From Petrimonas mucosa (GTDB taxonomy: Bacteria; Bacteroidota; Bacteroidia; Bacteroidales; Dysgonomonadaceae): a stretch of DNA of 64,000 bases. The position numbers were made by a program, and so were the translations under genes. How positions within the stretch are numbered: the first letter of the stretch is position 1; the number at the start of each line of letters is the position of its first letter. The notes below the pieces were generated by a model, which was given only the letters and a program-made list of their open reading frames with translations, searched no databases and was not told the DNA's origin. The stretch is taken from assembly GCF_900095795.1 (NCBI RefSeq), contig NZ_LT608328.1:3031001-3095000 (forward strand), read 5' to 3'. Below, piece after piece: positions 43,451 through 51,496 of this stretch.

Positions 43451-44500
43451 TATTTAGTTCTCTCTGTTTTAGTTACTACTTTACTCGTTTCATGCAGCAA
43501 CAATGATGGATATCAGAACAATGATGGATATCAGATGATAGGCGTAGTGTTAAGCGTTCATGATTTGGAGACAGTTGATTGGCCTAAATTGGCTGCTGAA
43601 AGTGGAATCAATACAATTGGGACACATGTTTTTCCTAACCAAGTAAGAGATTTTATAAAATCAGATAAAGGGCAAAAATTTTTGACGGATTGCAAGAAGT
43701 ATGGTATTGATGTTGAACATCAGCTTCACTCTATGACCGATCTTTTGCCTCGTGAACTTTTTGCCGAGGACTCTACAATGTTCAGAATGAATATTGAGGG
43801 TCTTCGAATCGCAGATTTTAACTGTTGCGTTCACTCTGAAAAGGCATTGGATATTATCACTAATAATGCTGTGGAGATAGCAAAGACCCTAGTACCCACA
43901 AACCACCGTTACTACTTTTGGTGTGATGACAATGCTGCTGGTTGCGAGTGTAGTGAATGTGCTGAATACTCCGAAAGCGAACAGGCTCTAATTATCGAAA
44001 ATCATATCATAAAGGCTTTACGTGCCAGAATTGACTCTAAAGCTAAGTTAGCTCACCTTGCATACCAAGGTACTTTGAAAGCTCCCGTGAAGATTGTTCC
44101 TGAAGATGGTATCTTCCTCGAGTTTGCTCCCGTATACCGTAATTGGACTGTCTCTTTGGCCGATCGTGATGCTGTATGCACAGGCAATTTGGATATGACA
44201 AACGGTCAAAATCTTGATTACTTAGCAGAGAATCTCAAGGTATTTGATGCTACCGAAGCGGTTATTTTAGAGTATTGGCTAGATGTATCGCTTCAAAATG
44301 CTTACACGAAGCCTGCAAAAAAGGTTGTTTGGGATAAGAATGTGTTCTCAAAAGATATTGACATATACGCAAACTATGGCATTCGTAATATAACTACTTT
44401 CGCAGTATATATGGATGATGCCTATTTTAAAGCTTATCATGACACTACTTCGTTGAAAGAGTATGCAAAGATTCTAAGCGAGTACTGTCCTCCCAAATAA
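43421..44500 (+). CDS. DUF4838-like lipoprotein B, 5' end replaced by IS sequence
   Basis: Paralogue of the 39512 gene. The frame now opens at GTG 43421 inside the IS, reading MPDWELISRPYLVLSVLVTTLLVSC; the first ten residues come from the IS, and the rest of the signal and the lipobox Cys are original. The mature part shares with A the LLPRELFAEDSTMFRM stretch, the NHRYYFWCDDNAAGCECSEC cysteine motif, EYSESEQALIIEN and EYWLDVS. Two NNDGYQ repeats follow the Cys. Whether it is still made and exported depends on translation from the IS; the altered N terminus still has a hydrophobic core but no strong positive charge. Confidence 0.6.
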   Translation: MPDWELISRPYLVLSVLVTTLLVSCSNNDGYQNNDGYQMIGVVLSVHDLETVDWPKLAAESGINTIGTHVFPNQVRDFIKSDKGQKFLTDCKKYGIDVEHQLHSMTDLLPRELFAEDSTMFRMNIEGLRIADFNCCVHSEKALDIITNNAVEIAKTLVPTNHRYYFWCDDNAAGCECSECAEYSESEQALIIENHIIKALRARIDSKAKLAHLAYQGTLKAPVKIVPEDGIFLEFAPVYRNWTVSLADRDAVCTGNLDMTNGQNLDYLAENLKVFDATEAVILEYWLDVSLQNAYTKPAKKVVWDKNVFSKDIDIYANYGIRNITTFAVYMDDAYFKAYHDTTSLKEYAKILSEYCPPK

Positions 44501-44646
44501 TAAAAAAGAGTATGAAGAAAATAATATTTTTATCTCTTGCTTCTATATCTACCTTTTCAGATCTGGTTAGTGATGCGAACGATAATTTTCCCGTTGATCT
44601 GTCAAATAATTCTCTTGTCAGACGATTTTTAAAGAAAAAGAGATGT

Positions 44647-45327
44647 ATGAAACCCAGTATTTTTACGTTGTTAACAGTCTGCTTATTGGTGTCTGCATGT
44701 AGTATAAAAGATAAATTTTTGATAGTTCCTGTTGCTAAAAACATCAAGGTGGATGGTGAGAGTGAGGACTGGTGTGTTGAGCCTCTTATCGGTCCATTGA
44801 TTGAGTGTTGGAAGCATCTTACCGATGATACAAAACTTTATTTGGCTCATGACTTTGACTGGCTCTATTTCGCGTTTGATGTTGCCGATACAGAGATAAC
44901 ATATAATAACGATTCTGAGGAGTCATCTGTAAATGTGAGCGACCGTGTAGAACTCTTCTTTGCGCAGGATACTAAGCTAGAGAAAATGTATTATTGTATT
45001 GAAATCGATCCACAAGGCAAGGTGATGGACTATAGTGCCCTACACTATCGTCAATTTGATTACAAATGGGATCTGCAGGCAATGAAAATAGCTACACGTA
45101 TTGATAATGATCAATACTTTGTCGAGGGTGCTATCTCGCTAGATCAAATACGCAAATTGGGTTTACTTTCTTCTGATGGCAAGCTTATTATGGGCTTTTA
45201 CCGCGGCGACTTCGCATCTTCCGAAGATACAAATCCTAACTGGTGGTCTTGGATAGACCCTAAGACCAACGATCCCGATTTTCATGTATGCACATCATTT
45301 GGATCCTTGTATTTGAGTAGCAAATAG
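44647..45327 (+). CDS. CBM9-like (DOMON-type) lipoprotein
   Basis: About 226 residues. MKPSIFTLLTVCLLVSACS is a clean lipoprotein signal (lipobox VSAC). The mature part resembles carbohydrate-binding module family 9: DGESEDWCVEPLIGP, LYLAHDFDWLYFAFDVADTEI, VNVSDRVELFFAQD, and EGAISLDQIRKLGL, the pattern seen in periplasmic CBM9-like domains of Bacteroidota. An in-frame ATG at 44512 would add 45 residues including a second signal-like segment (MKKIIFLSLASISTF); I regard 44647 as the true start. No catalytic residues are recognisable. It lies 146 bp after DUF4838 gene B. Confidence 0.68.
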   Translation: MKPSIFTLLTVCLLVSACSIKDKFLIVPVAKNIKVDGESEDWCVEPLIGPLIECWKHLTDDTKLYLAHDFDWLYFAFDVADTEITYNNDSEESSVNVSDRVELFFAQDTKLEKMYYCIEIDPQGKVMDYSALHYRQFDYKWDLQAMKIATRIDNDQYFVEGAISLDQIRKLGLLSSDGKLIMGFYRGDFASSEDTNPNWWSWIDPKTNDPDFHVCTSFGSLYLSSK

Positions 45328-45387
45328 AAATTTAAGCATAAGTGGAATTACTAACTTAGCCGGGACACAGAGTTAAGCATAAACGCT

Positions 45388-45395
45388 TATTTTTG
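45388..45395 (+). promoter_or_regulatory. -7 element of the IS3 element
   Basis: TATTTTTG, 7 bp upstream of the OrfA ATG at 45402, so the transcript would start at or near the start codon. No -33 match is obvious. Confidence 0.35.
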
Positions 45396-45401
45396 TGTAA
45401 T

Positions 45402-45701
45402 ATGAGAAAACAAAGAACCCATTTTGACAAGGCATTCAAAGAGAATGCGGTCAAACTCAGTTTAGAACGCAAGAATATTTCCGAGCTTGCACAGGAATTG
45501 GGTATTGCCCCCTTTCTTTTATATCGTTGGCGGAAAGAATACCAGCAGAAAGGAGAAGCCAGTTTCCCCGGACACGGTGTCCAGTCATTAAGTGAAGATA
45601 CCAAAAGGATTGCTGAACTGGAAAAACGCCTTGGCGAGGCTGAAACGGAGCGGGACATATTAAAAAAAGCTTTGAGCATCATCTCCAAGAGAGATCGTTG
45701 A
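45402..45701 (+). CDS. IS3-family OrfA (HTH DNA-binding protein)
   Basis: 99 residues from ATG 45402 (MRKQRTHFDKAFKENAVKL). An HTH_Tnp_1 domain (ISELAQELGIAPFLLYRWRKEY) is followed by a leucine-zipper-like helix (IAELEKRLGEAETERDILKKAL). A run of seven A at 45662-45668 in the phase A-AAA-AAA-G is the expected -1 slippage site; slipping there enters the OrfB frame, which is open from that point, giving an OrfAB fusion. OrfA ends 4 bp inside OrfB. Confidence 0.88.
   Translation: MRKQRTHFDKAFKENAVKLSLERKNISELAQELGIAPFLLYRWRKEYQQKGEASFPGHGVQSLSEDTKRIAELEKRLGEAETERDILKKALSIISKRDR
45662..45669 (+). promoter_or_regulatory. Programmed -1 frameshift site of the IS3 element
   Basis: A AAA AAA G, in phase with codons TTA AAA AAA GCT of OrfA. 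After a -1 slip the product continues SFEHHLQERSLIYLF without a stop into OrfB, the standard way IS3 elements make active OrfAB transposase. Confidence 0.75.
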
Positions 45702-46591
45702 TCTATCTCTTTATAAAGGAATATAACTCGAAACAATGGACGGTCGAGGTGATGTGCAGAGTACTGAAAGTCCCCAGGAGCAGTTATTACCGCTGGCTTA
45801 AAGATCCGGAGGGCCAACGTAAGCGCAAATATATGGAGCTGGACGAAAAGATCAGGGATGCATATTTTGCAGCCAGGGGACGCAATGGAAGCCCCCGGCT
45901 GGCAAAGGATTTGCAGGTATCCGGAACTCCTGTCTCGAGAACCACTGTAGCAAGCCACATGAGGAAAATGGGCTTGCGCAGCAAACTCTCGAGACGATTC
46001 AAAGTGACGACGGATGCCTCTCACAACTATAAGGTTGCTCCAAATCTGTTGAATCGCGAATTTAATCAGAATGAGCCTGTGAAAGCGTGTGTCTCTGACC
46101 TGACGTATATTCCGTGTAAGGATGGATTTCTTTATCTGACCTGTGTGCTGGATCTTTTTGACCGCAAACTGATCGGATGGTCCATAAGCGATCATATGAA
46201 TGCATCCCATACCGTAGTTCCGGCCATCAGGATGGCCAATAGGAACAGACCTTTTGGAGAAGGAATGATATTTCATTCTGACCGGGGCATACAATATGCT
46301 TGCAAACAGACTGTCAATCTGTTGAAATCCTTGAAGCTGGAACAAAGTATGAGTGGAAAGGGAAATTGTTGGGATAATGCCGTGGCTGAAAGCTTTTTCA
46401 AAACTTTCAAATCTGAATTGGTCTATGGTACCAAACTCAAAACAAGAGAGCAAATGCGCTTGTATGTATTTGAATATATTGAATCCTGGTATAATCATAA
46501 AAGAAGATTCTCAGCATTGGGAAACTTAACCATTGATGAATTTTGGAATCAGTATAATATTAAAAAAGATTCAATTAAAAATGTCGCTTAA
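45698..46591 (+). CDS. IS3-family OrfB (DDE integrase-like transposase)
   Basis: 297 residues. HTH_21-like region (VEVMCRVLKVPRSSYYRWL), then the rve integrase core with all acidic residues: Asp in VSDLTYIPC, Asp in FHSDRGIQYA and Glu in WDNAVAESFFKTFKSEL. The only separate start is TTG at 45698, overlapping OrfA's stop, so expression most likely relies on the -1 frameshift. The frame is intact, so the element may be active. Confidence 0.9.
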   Translation: MIYLFIKEYNSKQWTVEVMCRVLKVPRSSYYRWLKDPEGQRKRKYMELDEKIRDAYFAARGRNGSPRLAKDLQVSGTPVSRTTVASHMRKMGLRSKLSRRFKVTTDASHNYKVAPNLLNREFNQNEPVKACVSDLTYIPCKDGFLYLTCVLDLFDRKLIGWSISDHMNASHTVVPAIRMANRNRPFGEGMIFHSDRGIQYACKQTVNLLKSLKLEQSMSGKGNCWDNAVAESFFKTFKSELVYGTKLKTREQMRLYVFEYIESWYNHKRRFSALGNLTIDEFWNQYNIKKDSIKNVA

Positions 46592-46621
46592 CTTTTTGTC
46601 TCAATTAAGTTTGCAAGTCCA

Positions 46622-47871
46622 TTTTGTAAATTTGAGATATAAATCTTGCAGAAAATTATGCTGGCAAAGCAACAAGATCGGTCACAACACTCATTGTTCT
46701 TTTCACTTGAAAGCACATTGAATCATAAGCACCCGCTATTCATTCTAGCCAATAAAATTGATTGGGAGATGTTTGAAAGAGAGTCCTCACCCCTGTATTG
46801 TCCCGATAACGGACGTCCGGCGAAACCCATTCGCCTAATGGTGGGTTTGTTGATCCTGAAACGTGTTTACGATCTCTCTGACGAAAGCATGGTGAAACAA
46901 CGAAGTGAAAACAACTACTATCAATACTTTTGTGGGGAACAGGAGTTTCAACCCCGGGTACCTTGTGAAGCATCCGAGCTGGTTCATTTCCGTCATCGCA
47001 TCGGCAAAAAGGGTGTTGAGCTGATCTTAAGGGAGAGCATTCGCATCAATGGTAAAGTTTCGAACGATACGGACGTCTACATCGATACCACTGTCCAGGA
47101 GAAGAGCATCACCTTTCCCACGGATGATAAACTGGCAAAGAAGATTATCAAGAGGTGCTGGAAGATAGCCGACAGAAATGGTTTGAAATTGCGCCAGAGT
47201 TACAGGCGAATCCTAAAAATCTTTCCTACGACCAACGCTTCCGCAATCACCCACGAAACAAGGGTAAAGCCAGGAAAGCGAATAAGAAGGGGCGTCCCAT
47301 AGCCGGACGGCTCGTACGCGACGTGGAAAGGAAACTGGGCGCCAAGGTTAATGTGCAATGCATCAGCAAGGAGAAAGAGCATAAACTGTACGAGTTTGAA
47401 AACAAGGTATCCATCACACGAACCGGTACCGGTGTAATTGCAGGTGCCTTGAGTTTTAGAAATGAATTTGACGGGCACACATTGGACAAGGCTATTGAAC
47501 AAGTGGAGAAGTTGACGGAAAGAAAACTCCGAAACGGTATCTTCGAAAGGGGTTACCGTGGAAGAAGTAAAGTCAGGGATACACTCATCCACATCCCCAA
47601 ATCCTTTAAGAAAGCATTGAGTACGTATCGAAAGAATAAAGAGAGAAAGTACTTCCGCAAGTGTGCAAGCATTGATCCGGTAATCGGACACCTGAAAGAA
47701 GATCACCGTGATGCTCGCAGTCTCCGGTTGCAACTTCAAAAGGATGATAAACAAGTGGAAATCATCTTTCTGTTTTTTTTTGGAAAAATATTTTTGTTTC
47801 TGGACAGAAAACTTACCCCAATCAGGAGCGGTATAATTTTACAAACCAAAGAAAGTTGGGCTTTTTAAGGC
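46622..47871 (+). mobile_element. Decayed IS5-type element, left end truncated
   Basis: The right end reads GGGCTTTTTAAGGC at 47858-47871. Its expected inverted counterpart is missing on the left, where sequence similar only to the inner part (TTTTGTAAATTTGAGA) begins directly at the IS3 border. The outer left end was therefore probably lost when IS3 arrived or in a later deletion. The transposase frame is broken. Limits are approximate. Confidence 0.6.
46658..47868 (+). pseudogene. IS5-family transposase, frameshifted
   Basis: The first frame (from about MLAKQQDRSQHSLFF, 46658) carries the DUF772 domain and the first catalytic Asp (VYIDTTVQEKSITFPTD). After RQSYRRILK it runs off into unrelated sequence and stops at 47302. 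The second frame picks up exactly there as NLSYDQRFRNHPRNKGK and continues through KVSITRTGTGVIAGAL, FERGYRGRSKVRD and DPVIGHLKEDHRDARSL to 47868. The change is -1 at the five-A run CCTAAAAATC (47213-47222). The C-terminal 40 residues also look unlike the family, so it may carry more than one lesion. Probably inactive. Confidence 0.78.
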
Positions 47872-47914
47872 TCGACGAATTAACTCAAATTTGAGCTACT
47901 AAAATAAAATAAAT

Positions 47915-49429
47915 ATGTCAATTTCACGCAGAATTTTTTTAAAAACAGCTGCAATTACAACAGCTGGTATCACAATTGCACCCAATACCATATTGGGTAA
48001 ATCACACGGCCATCTGGCTCCCAGCGATAAAATAAACATCGCTGGAATCGGCGTTGGCGGTGTAGGGCGCCGTAACCTGGCAAATATGAAAACAGAGAAC
48101 ATCGTGGCATTGTGCGATGTAGACTGGAAATATGCAGCGAAGACGTTTAGCGATTACCCAAAAGCGCAACGTTTTAAAGACTGGCGGCAAATGTTTGATA
48201 AGATGGGTAAATCCATAGACGCCATTATGGTTGCCACTCCCGATCACACTCATGCAGGAGTTGCAGCACATGCAATTACCCTGGGTAAACACACCTATGT
48301 GCAGAAGCCATTAGCTCATAGTGTATATGAATCTCGCTTGCTTACCAAACTTGCTAAGAAATATAAAGTAGCAACGCAAATGGGGAATCAGGGTAATTCT
48401 TTTGATTGGTGTAGACAGATAGCTGAATGGGTGCAATCCGGAATAATCGGGGATGTTTATGAAGTTCACACATGGACTGACAGGCCCATATGGCCTCAAG
48501 GCTTATCCGAACCAAAAGGTGGACCAGCTATCCCTGCGGATCTGGATTGGGATTTATTCATCGGACCTGCTCAAAAACGGCCATACAATCCAGCCTATAC
48601 ACCCTGGAACTGGAGAGGGTTCTGGGATTTTGGAACCGGCGCATTGGGGGATATGGCCTGTCACATTATGGACCCTTTGTATTGGGCGCTGGATTTAAAA
48701 TATCCCACAAGCGTATCAGCGAGTTCAACATTGTCAAACCTGTATTCTCCTCCACAAGCCCAGGTCGTCACTTATAAATTCCCTGCACGCCCACCAAAAG
48801 AAAAGGTAAATATGCCAGAACTAAAAGTATATTGGTACGACGGAGGATTGTTACCCGACCGCCCCTCGGAATTGAAAGACGGAGAGATGATGGGGGATGA
48901 GAATGGCGGAATCATTCTGATCGGGACAAAAGGAAAAATTATGACCGGATGCTATGGTATGAATCCAACGTTATTACCAACTTCAAAAATGGCTGATTTC
49001 ACACAACCTGAACCTACCATTCCAAGGGTAAAAGGAGGTAACGGCAACATCTGGGCAACAAATGCCCACGAACAAGACTGGATAAGGGCTTGCAAAGAAT
49101 CTCCTTCAAGCAGGAGAGAATCTTCCTCAAACTTCCAGTTTTCAGGACCGTTTAATGAAATGGTAGTAATGGGTGTGCTGGCTACACGTCTTTCGGGATT
49201 GCAAGGATTGCATCGCGAACTGCAATGGGACGGTGAGAACATGAGATTCTCCAATATTTCACCAAACGATAAAATTAAAATTGTTACGGTTGATGAATAT
49301 GCAGTAATTGATGGTGATCCGAAATTTGATAGAAGGTTTGCAGAATTTAATGCATTAGATATGGCAAATGAGTGGATAAAACACACCTATCATAACGGCT
49401 TTTCGTTACCGGCAATGCCAAATAGTTAA
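47915..49429 (+). CDS. Tat-exported Gfo/Idh/MocA-family oxidoreductase
   Basis: 504 residues. MSISRRIFLKTAAITTAG is a twin-arginine signal (SRRIFLK), so the folded, cofactor-loaded enzyme is predicted to reach the periplasm. The NAD(P)-binding site is INIAGIGVGGVGRRNL; MVATPDHTHAGVAAHAI and YVQKPLAHSVYESRLL follow, with QKP in place of the common EKP, as in other exported members. In this family some members are retaining glycosidases that work by transient C3 oxidation (GH109), others oxidise glycosides to 3-keto sugars. The substrate here is unknown. It is followed after 65 bp by a xylose-isomerase-like lipoprotein gene, a pairing that suggests a 3-keto-glycoside pathway (inference). Confidence 0.82.
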   Translation: MSISRRIFLKTAAITTAGITIAPNTILGKSHGHLAPSDKINIAGIGVGGVGRRNLANMKTENIVALCDVDWKYAAKTFSDYPKAQRFKDWRQMFDKMGKSIDAIMVATPDHTHAGVAAHAITLGKHTYVQKPLAHSVYESRLLTKLAKKYKVATQMGNQGNSFDWCRQIAEWVQSGIIGDVYEVHTWTDRPIWPQGLSEPKGGPAIPADLDWDLFIGPAQKRPYNPAYTPWNWRGFWDFGTGALGDMACHIMDPLYWALDLKYPTSVSASSTLSNLYSPPQAQVVTYKFPARPPKEKVNMPELKVYWYDGGLLPDRPSELKDGEMMGDENGGIILIGTKGKIMTGCYGMNPTLLPTSKMADFTQPEPTIPRVKGGNGNIWATNAHEQDWIRACKESPSSRRESSSNFQFSGPFNEMVVMGVLATRLSGLQGLHRELQWDGENMRFSNISPNDKIKIVTVDEYAVIDGDPKFDRRFAEFNALDMANEWIKHTYHNGFSLPAMPNS

Positions 49430-49444
49430 GATAATAAATCAATG

Positions 49445-49477
49445 CGATAGCACGCTGAATTCTTAAGCGTGCTATCG
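49445..49477. other. Perfect 12-bp hairpin between the Gfo/Idh and TIM-barrel genes
   Basis: CGATAGCACGCT (49445-49456) and AGCGTGCTATCG (49466-49477) pair exactly around a 9-nt loop. Only TTAT follows, so it is a weak terminator at best. It would reduce or stabilise transcript segments between the two genes (inference). Confidence 0.55.
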
Positions 49478-49494
49478 TTATAAAAACCGACAAT

Positions 49495-50346
49495 ATGAAA
49501 ATAAACAAACTTTTATTTTTCCTTTTAGCCTGTTGCTTGTCTGCTTGCACAGTTCCGTCCAGAAAGGAAACCAAGGCCGAGAAACAGGGGTGGAGACTTT
49601 CCATGCAATCCTATACCTTTCATTTATTCACAGCGGTTGAAGCTTTGGACAAAACGCAACAACTGGGATTACATTACATCGAAATTTATCCGGGACAAAA
49701 GATGGGAGAAGGTTTCGGAGATGCTATTTTTGGCTATGATCTAACTCCCGAACAACAAGAACAACTGAAAGAAGTGGCAAAGTCGAAAGATATAAAAATT
49801 GTATCGTCCGGCGTTTGGACTTCTTCACGCGAAGAGTGGGAGAAAGTGTTTTCTTTTGCCAAAAACATGGAGATGGAATTTATAAGTGCAGAACCCTCTC
49901 GCGAGGATTGGGACGTTGTAGAAAACCTTGCGGGGAAATATGGCATAAAATTAGCTGCACATAACCATCCCAACGAAAACTCCTATTGGAAACCGGAGAT
50001 TTTGTTGGATTATATCGGCAACCGGGGGACTTTGCTAGGATCAAGCGCTGATGTAGGTCATTTCAAGCGAATGGGAATCGATCCGGTACCGGCACTACAA
50101 CAACTCCAGGGGAGACTAATCGCAATGCATTTCAAGGATATCGCTCCGCAAGGTGAAGGGAAACAGTTGGAAGATGTAGTCTGGGGAACGGGTATTTTGA
50201 ATGTGAAAGGAATACTGGAAGAGTTAAAACAACAAGATTTCAAAGGGTATTTCACTATTGAATACGAAGCTAACTGGGAAAATAACCTGCCCGAAATCAA
50301 ACAATCGATTGATTACTTCAATCAGACTACCGAAGAGATATTATAA
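49495..50346 (+). CDS. Xylose-isomerase-like TIM-barrel lipoprotein (sugar isomerase/epimerase or lyase)
   Basis: 283 residues. MKINKLLFFLLACCLSACTV is a lipoprotein signal (lipobox LSAC). The mature protein is an AP-endonuclease-2/xylose-isomerase-like barrel with likely metal ligands in order: Glu in HYIEIYPG, Glu in ISAEPSRED, His in LAAHNHPNE, Asp/His in SADVGHFK, His in AMHFKDIAP and Glu in TIEYEANW. Exported relatives in Bacteroides accompany Gfo/Idh oxidoreductases in the BT2156-BT2160-type operons (from memory, not checked) and can act on 3-keto-glycosides. Its stop codon lies 3 bp inside the target duplication of IS1595 copy 2, so this was the last gene before that insertion. Confidence 0.8.
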   Translation: MKINKLLFFLLACCLSACTVPSRKETKAEKQGWRLSMQSYTFHLFTAVEALDKTQQLGLHYIEIYPGQKMGEGFGDAIFGYDLTPEQQEQLKEVAKSKDIKIVSSGVWTSSREEWEKVFSFAKNMEMEFISAEPSREDWDVVENLAGKYGIKLAAHNHPNENSYWKPEILLDYIGNRGTLLGSSADVGHFKRMGIDPVPALQQLQGRLIAMHFKDIAPQGEGKQLEDVVWGTGILNVKGILEELKQQDFKGYFTIEYEANWENNLPEIKQSIDYFNQTTEEIL

Positions 50347-50351
50347 ACTTT
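50344..50351. repeat. IS1595 copy 2 target-site duplication, left
   Basis: TAAACTTT, repeated exactly at 51437-51444. Its first three bases are the stop codon of the TIM-barrel gene. Confidence 0.78.
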
Positions 50352-51436
50352 TATGATTATCCGCAGTTATTCCTAAAGAATTTAGCGGGAAAAAGTTATA
50401 AATAAGTTTCAAAAATACTTGCACAATTCACTGATATTCATTATATTTACATCGCTAGCGATATAAAGATTCAAGCTATGAATATCCTGGATTTTGCTAT
50501 AAATTACCCCGATGAGGAATCCTGTCGGAAAAAATTCAAAGAACAAAGAGACCAAATGGGAGTAACCTGTCGTCATTGTAATTGTAAAGAACATTATTGG
50601 CTGGAAAACAAGCAGGCCTATGAATGCAAGCGTTGTCGCGCACGCCAAACCTTGCGTTCAGGCACCGTCATGCAGCACTCCAACCTGCCCTACCGTTACT
50701 GGTTCGTGGCCATGCACCTGCTCACGGCGACCAAGGGCTCCTTTTCCGCTGCGGAGCTGCAGCGCCAGCTGGGACACAAGCGTTACCAGCCCATATGGGA
50801 AATGGTCAATAAACTGCGTGACGTGATGGGCAAACGCGATGATGAGTACACCCTCGAGGGAGCCATCGAGTTGGACGACGCCTTCTTTTCCACCGAAATA
50901 TCCCTTGAAGAGAGGGACAAACCGTTGAAGCGCGGCCGCGGGAGCCAAAAAAAGACCAAAGTGCTGGTAATGGCTGAAAGCAAAACCGTTGAAAACCCCA
51001 AACCGGGTAAGAAACCCAAGAAGGTTAGATACCTGAAAATGAAAGTGATCAGTAACTTGAAGTCCGGTACAATTACAAGGAATGTCAAAGAGCACGTTGA
51101 AAGCACGGCGGATCTGACCACCGATGACTCAACATCTTACACTAAATTGAAAGAGCATGTTCATTCACATACGGCATCTGTTATTCCACACGAGGATCTT
51201 TCCAAGGTGCTGCCCTGGGTGCATACCGCGATCAGCAATGCCAAACGACAGCTCCTGGGCGTGTATTACAAGATAAAACCAGAATACTTGCAATATTACC
51301 TCAACCAGTTCTGTTATAAATTCAACAGGCGTTACTTCGGGGAAAACCAGTTTGACAGGCTGTTGATAGCCGCCGTATCGTGTGCGCCTGATTTCAAATC
51401 AAGAATTTACAATAGGAACTATTGCGGATAATCATA
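50352..51436 (+). mobile_element. IS1595-family insertion sequence, copy 2
   Basis: 1085 bp with terminal repeats TATGATTATCCGCA (left) and TATGATTATCCGCA read inward from the right, flanked by the 8-bp duplication TAAACTTT. It has the same tips as copy 1 but lies in the opposite orientation and has a different target duplication. Confidence 0.87.
50478..51431 (+). CDS. IS1595-family transposase (ISXO2-like), copy 2
   Basis: 317 residues with an intact zinc ribbon (CRHCNCKEHYWLENKQAYECKRC) and ISXO2-like DDE domain (IELDDAFFST). About 93 % identical to copy 1; most differences are conservative (for example T/S, I/L, K/R). Both frames are intact, so either could supply transposase to both elements. 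The stop TAA at 51429-51431 lies in the right terminal repeat. Confidence 0.9.
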   Translation: MNILDFAINYPDEESCRKKFKEQRDQMGVTCRHCNCKEHYWLENKQAYECKRCRARQTLRSGTVMQHSNLPYRYWFVAMHLLTATKGSFSAAELQRQLGHKRYQPIWEMVNKLRDVMGKRDDEYTLEGAIELDDAFFSTEISLEERDKPLKRGRGSQKKTKVLVMAESKTVENPKPGKKPKKVRYLKMKVISNLKSGTITRNVKEHVESTADLTTDDSTSYTKLKEHVHSHTASVIPHEDLSKVLPWVHTAISNAKRQLLGVYYKIKPEYLQYYLNQFCYKFNRRYFGENQFDRLLIAAVSCAPDFKSRIYNRNYCG

Positions 51437-51444
51437 TAAACTTT
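51437..51444. repeat. IS1595 copy 2 target-site duplication, right
   Basis: TAAACTTT, the same as 50344-50351. Confidence 0.78.
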
Positions 51445-51496
51445 TCTTCTTTCTTAGACCCGTCGATACAACATCAATAATTCGACGGGGTCTTTC

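Larger units (their letters stand above)
45343..46621 (+). mobile_element. IS3-family insertion sequence
   Basis: 1279 bp. Ends are TGGAATTACTAACTTAGC on the left and, read inward, TGGACTTGCAAACTTAAT on the right; the repeats extend about 36 bp to a shared AGTTAAGC. TG...CA tips are typical of IS3. No target-site duplication is visible (AAG left, TTT right), and the right end abuts a second, decayed element, which suggests a deletion or nested insertion at this side. Confidence 0.82.

Noticed and set aside
44512-44646. 45-residue N-terminal extension of the CBM9-like lipoprotein
   Set aside because: A complete lipoprotein signal starts at 44647; the extension would bury it inside the protein.
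45356-46498. 380-codon open frame on the minus strand
   Set aside because: Antisense to the IS3 OrfA/OrfB genes; no protein-like domain.
40614-51436. Composite transposon bounded by the two IS1595 copies
   Set aside because: Each copy has its own, different 8-bp duplication and the outer flanks do not match.
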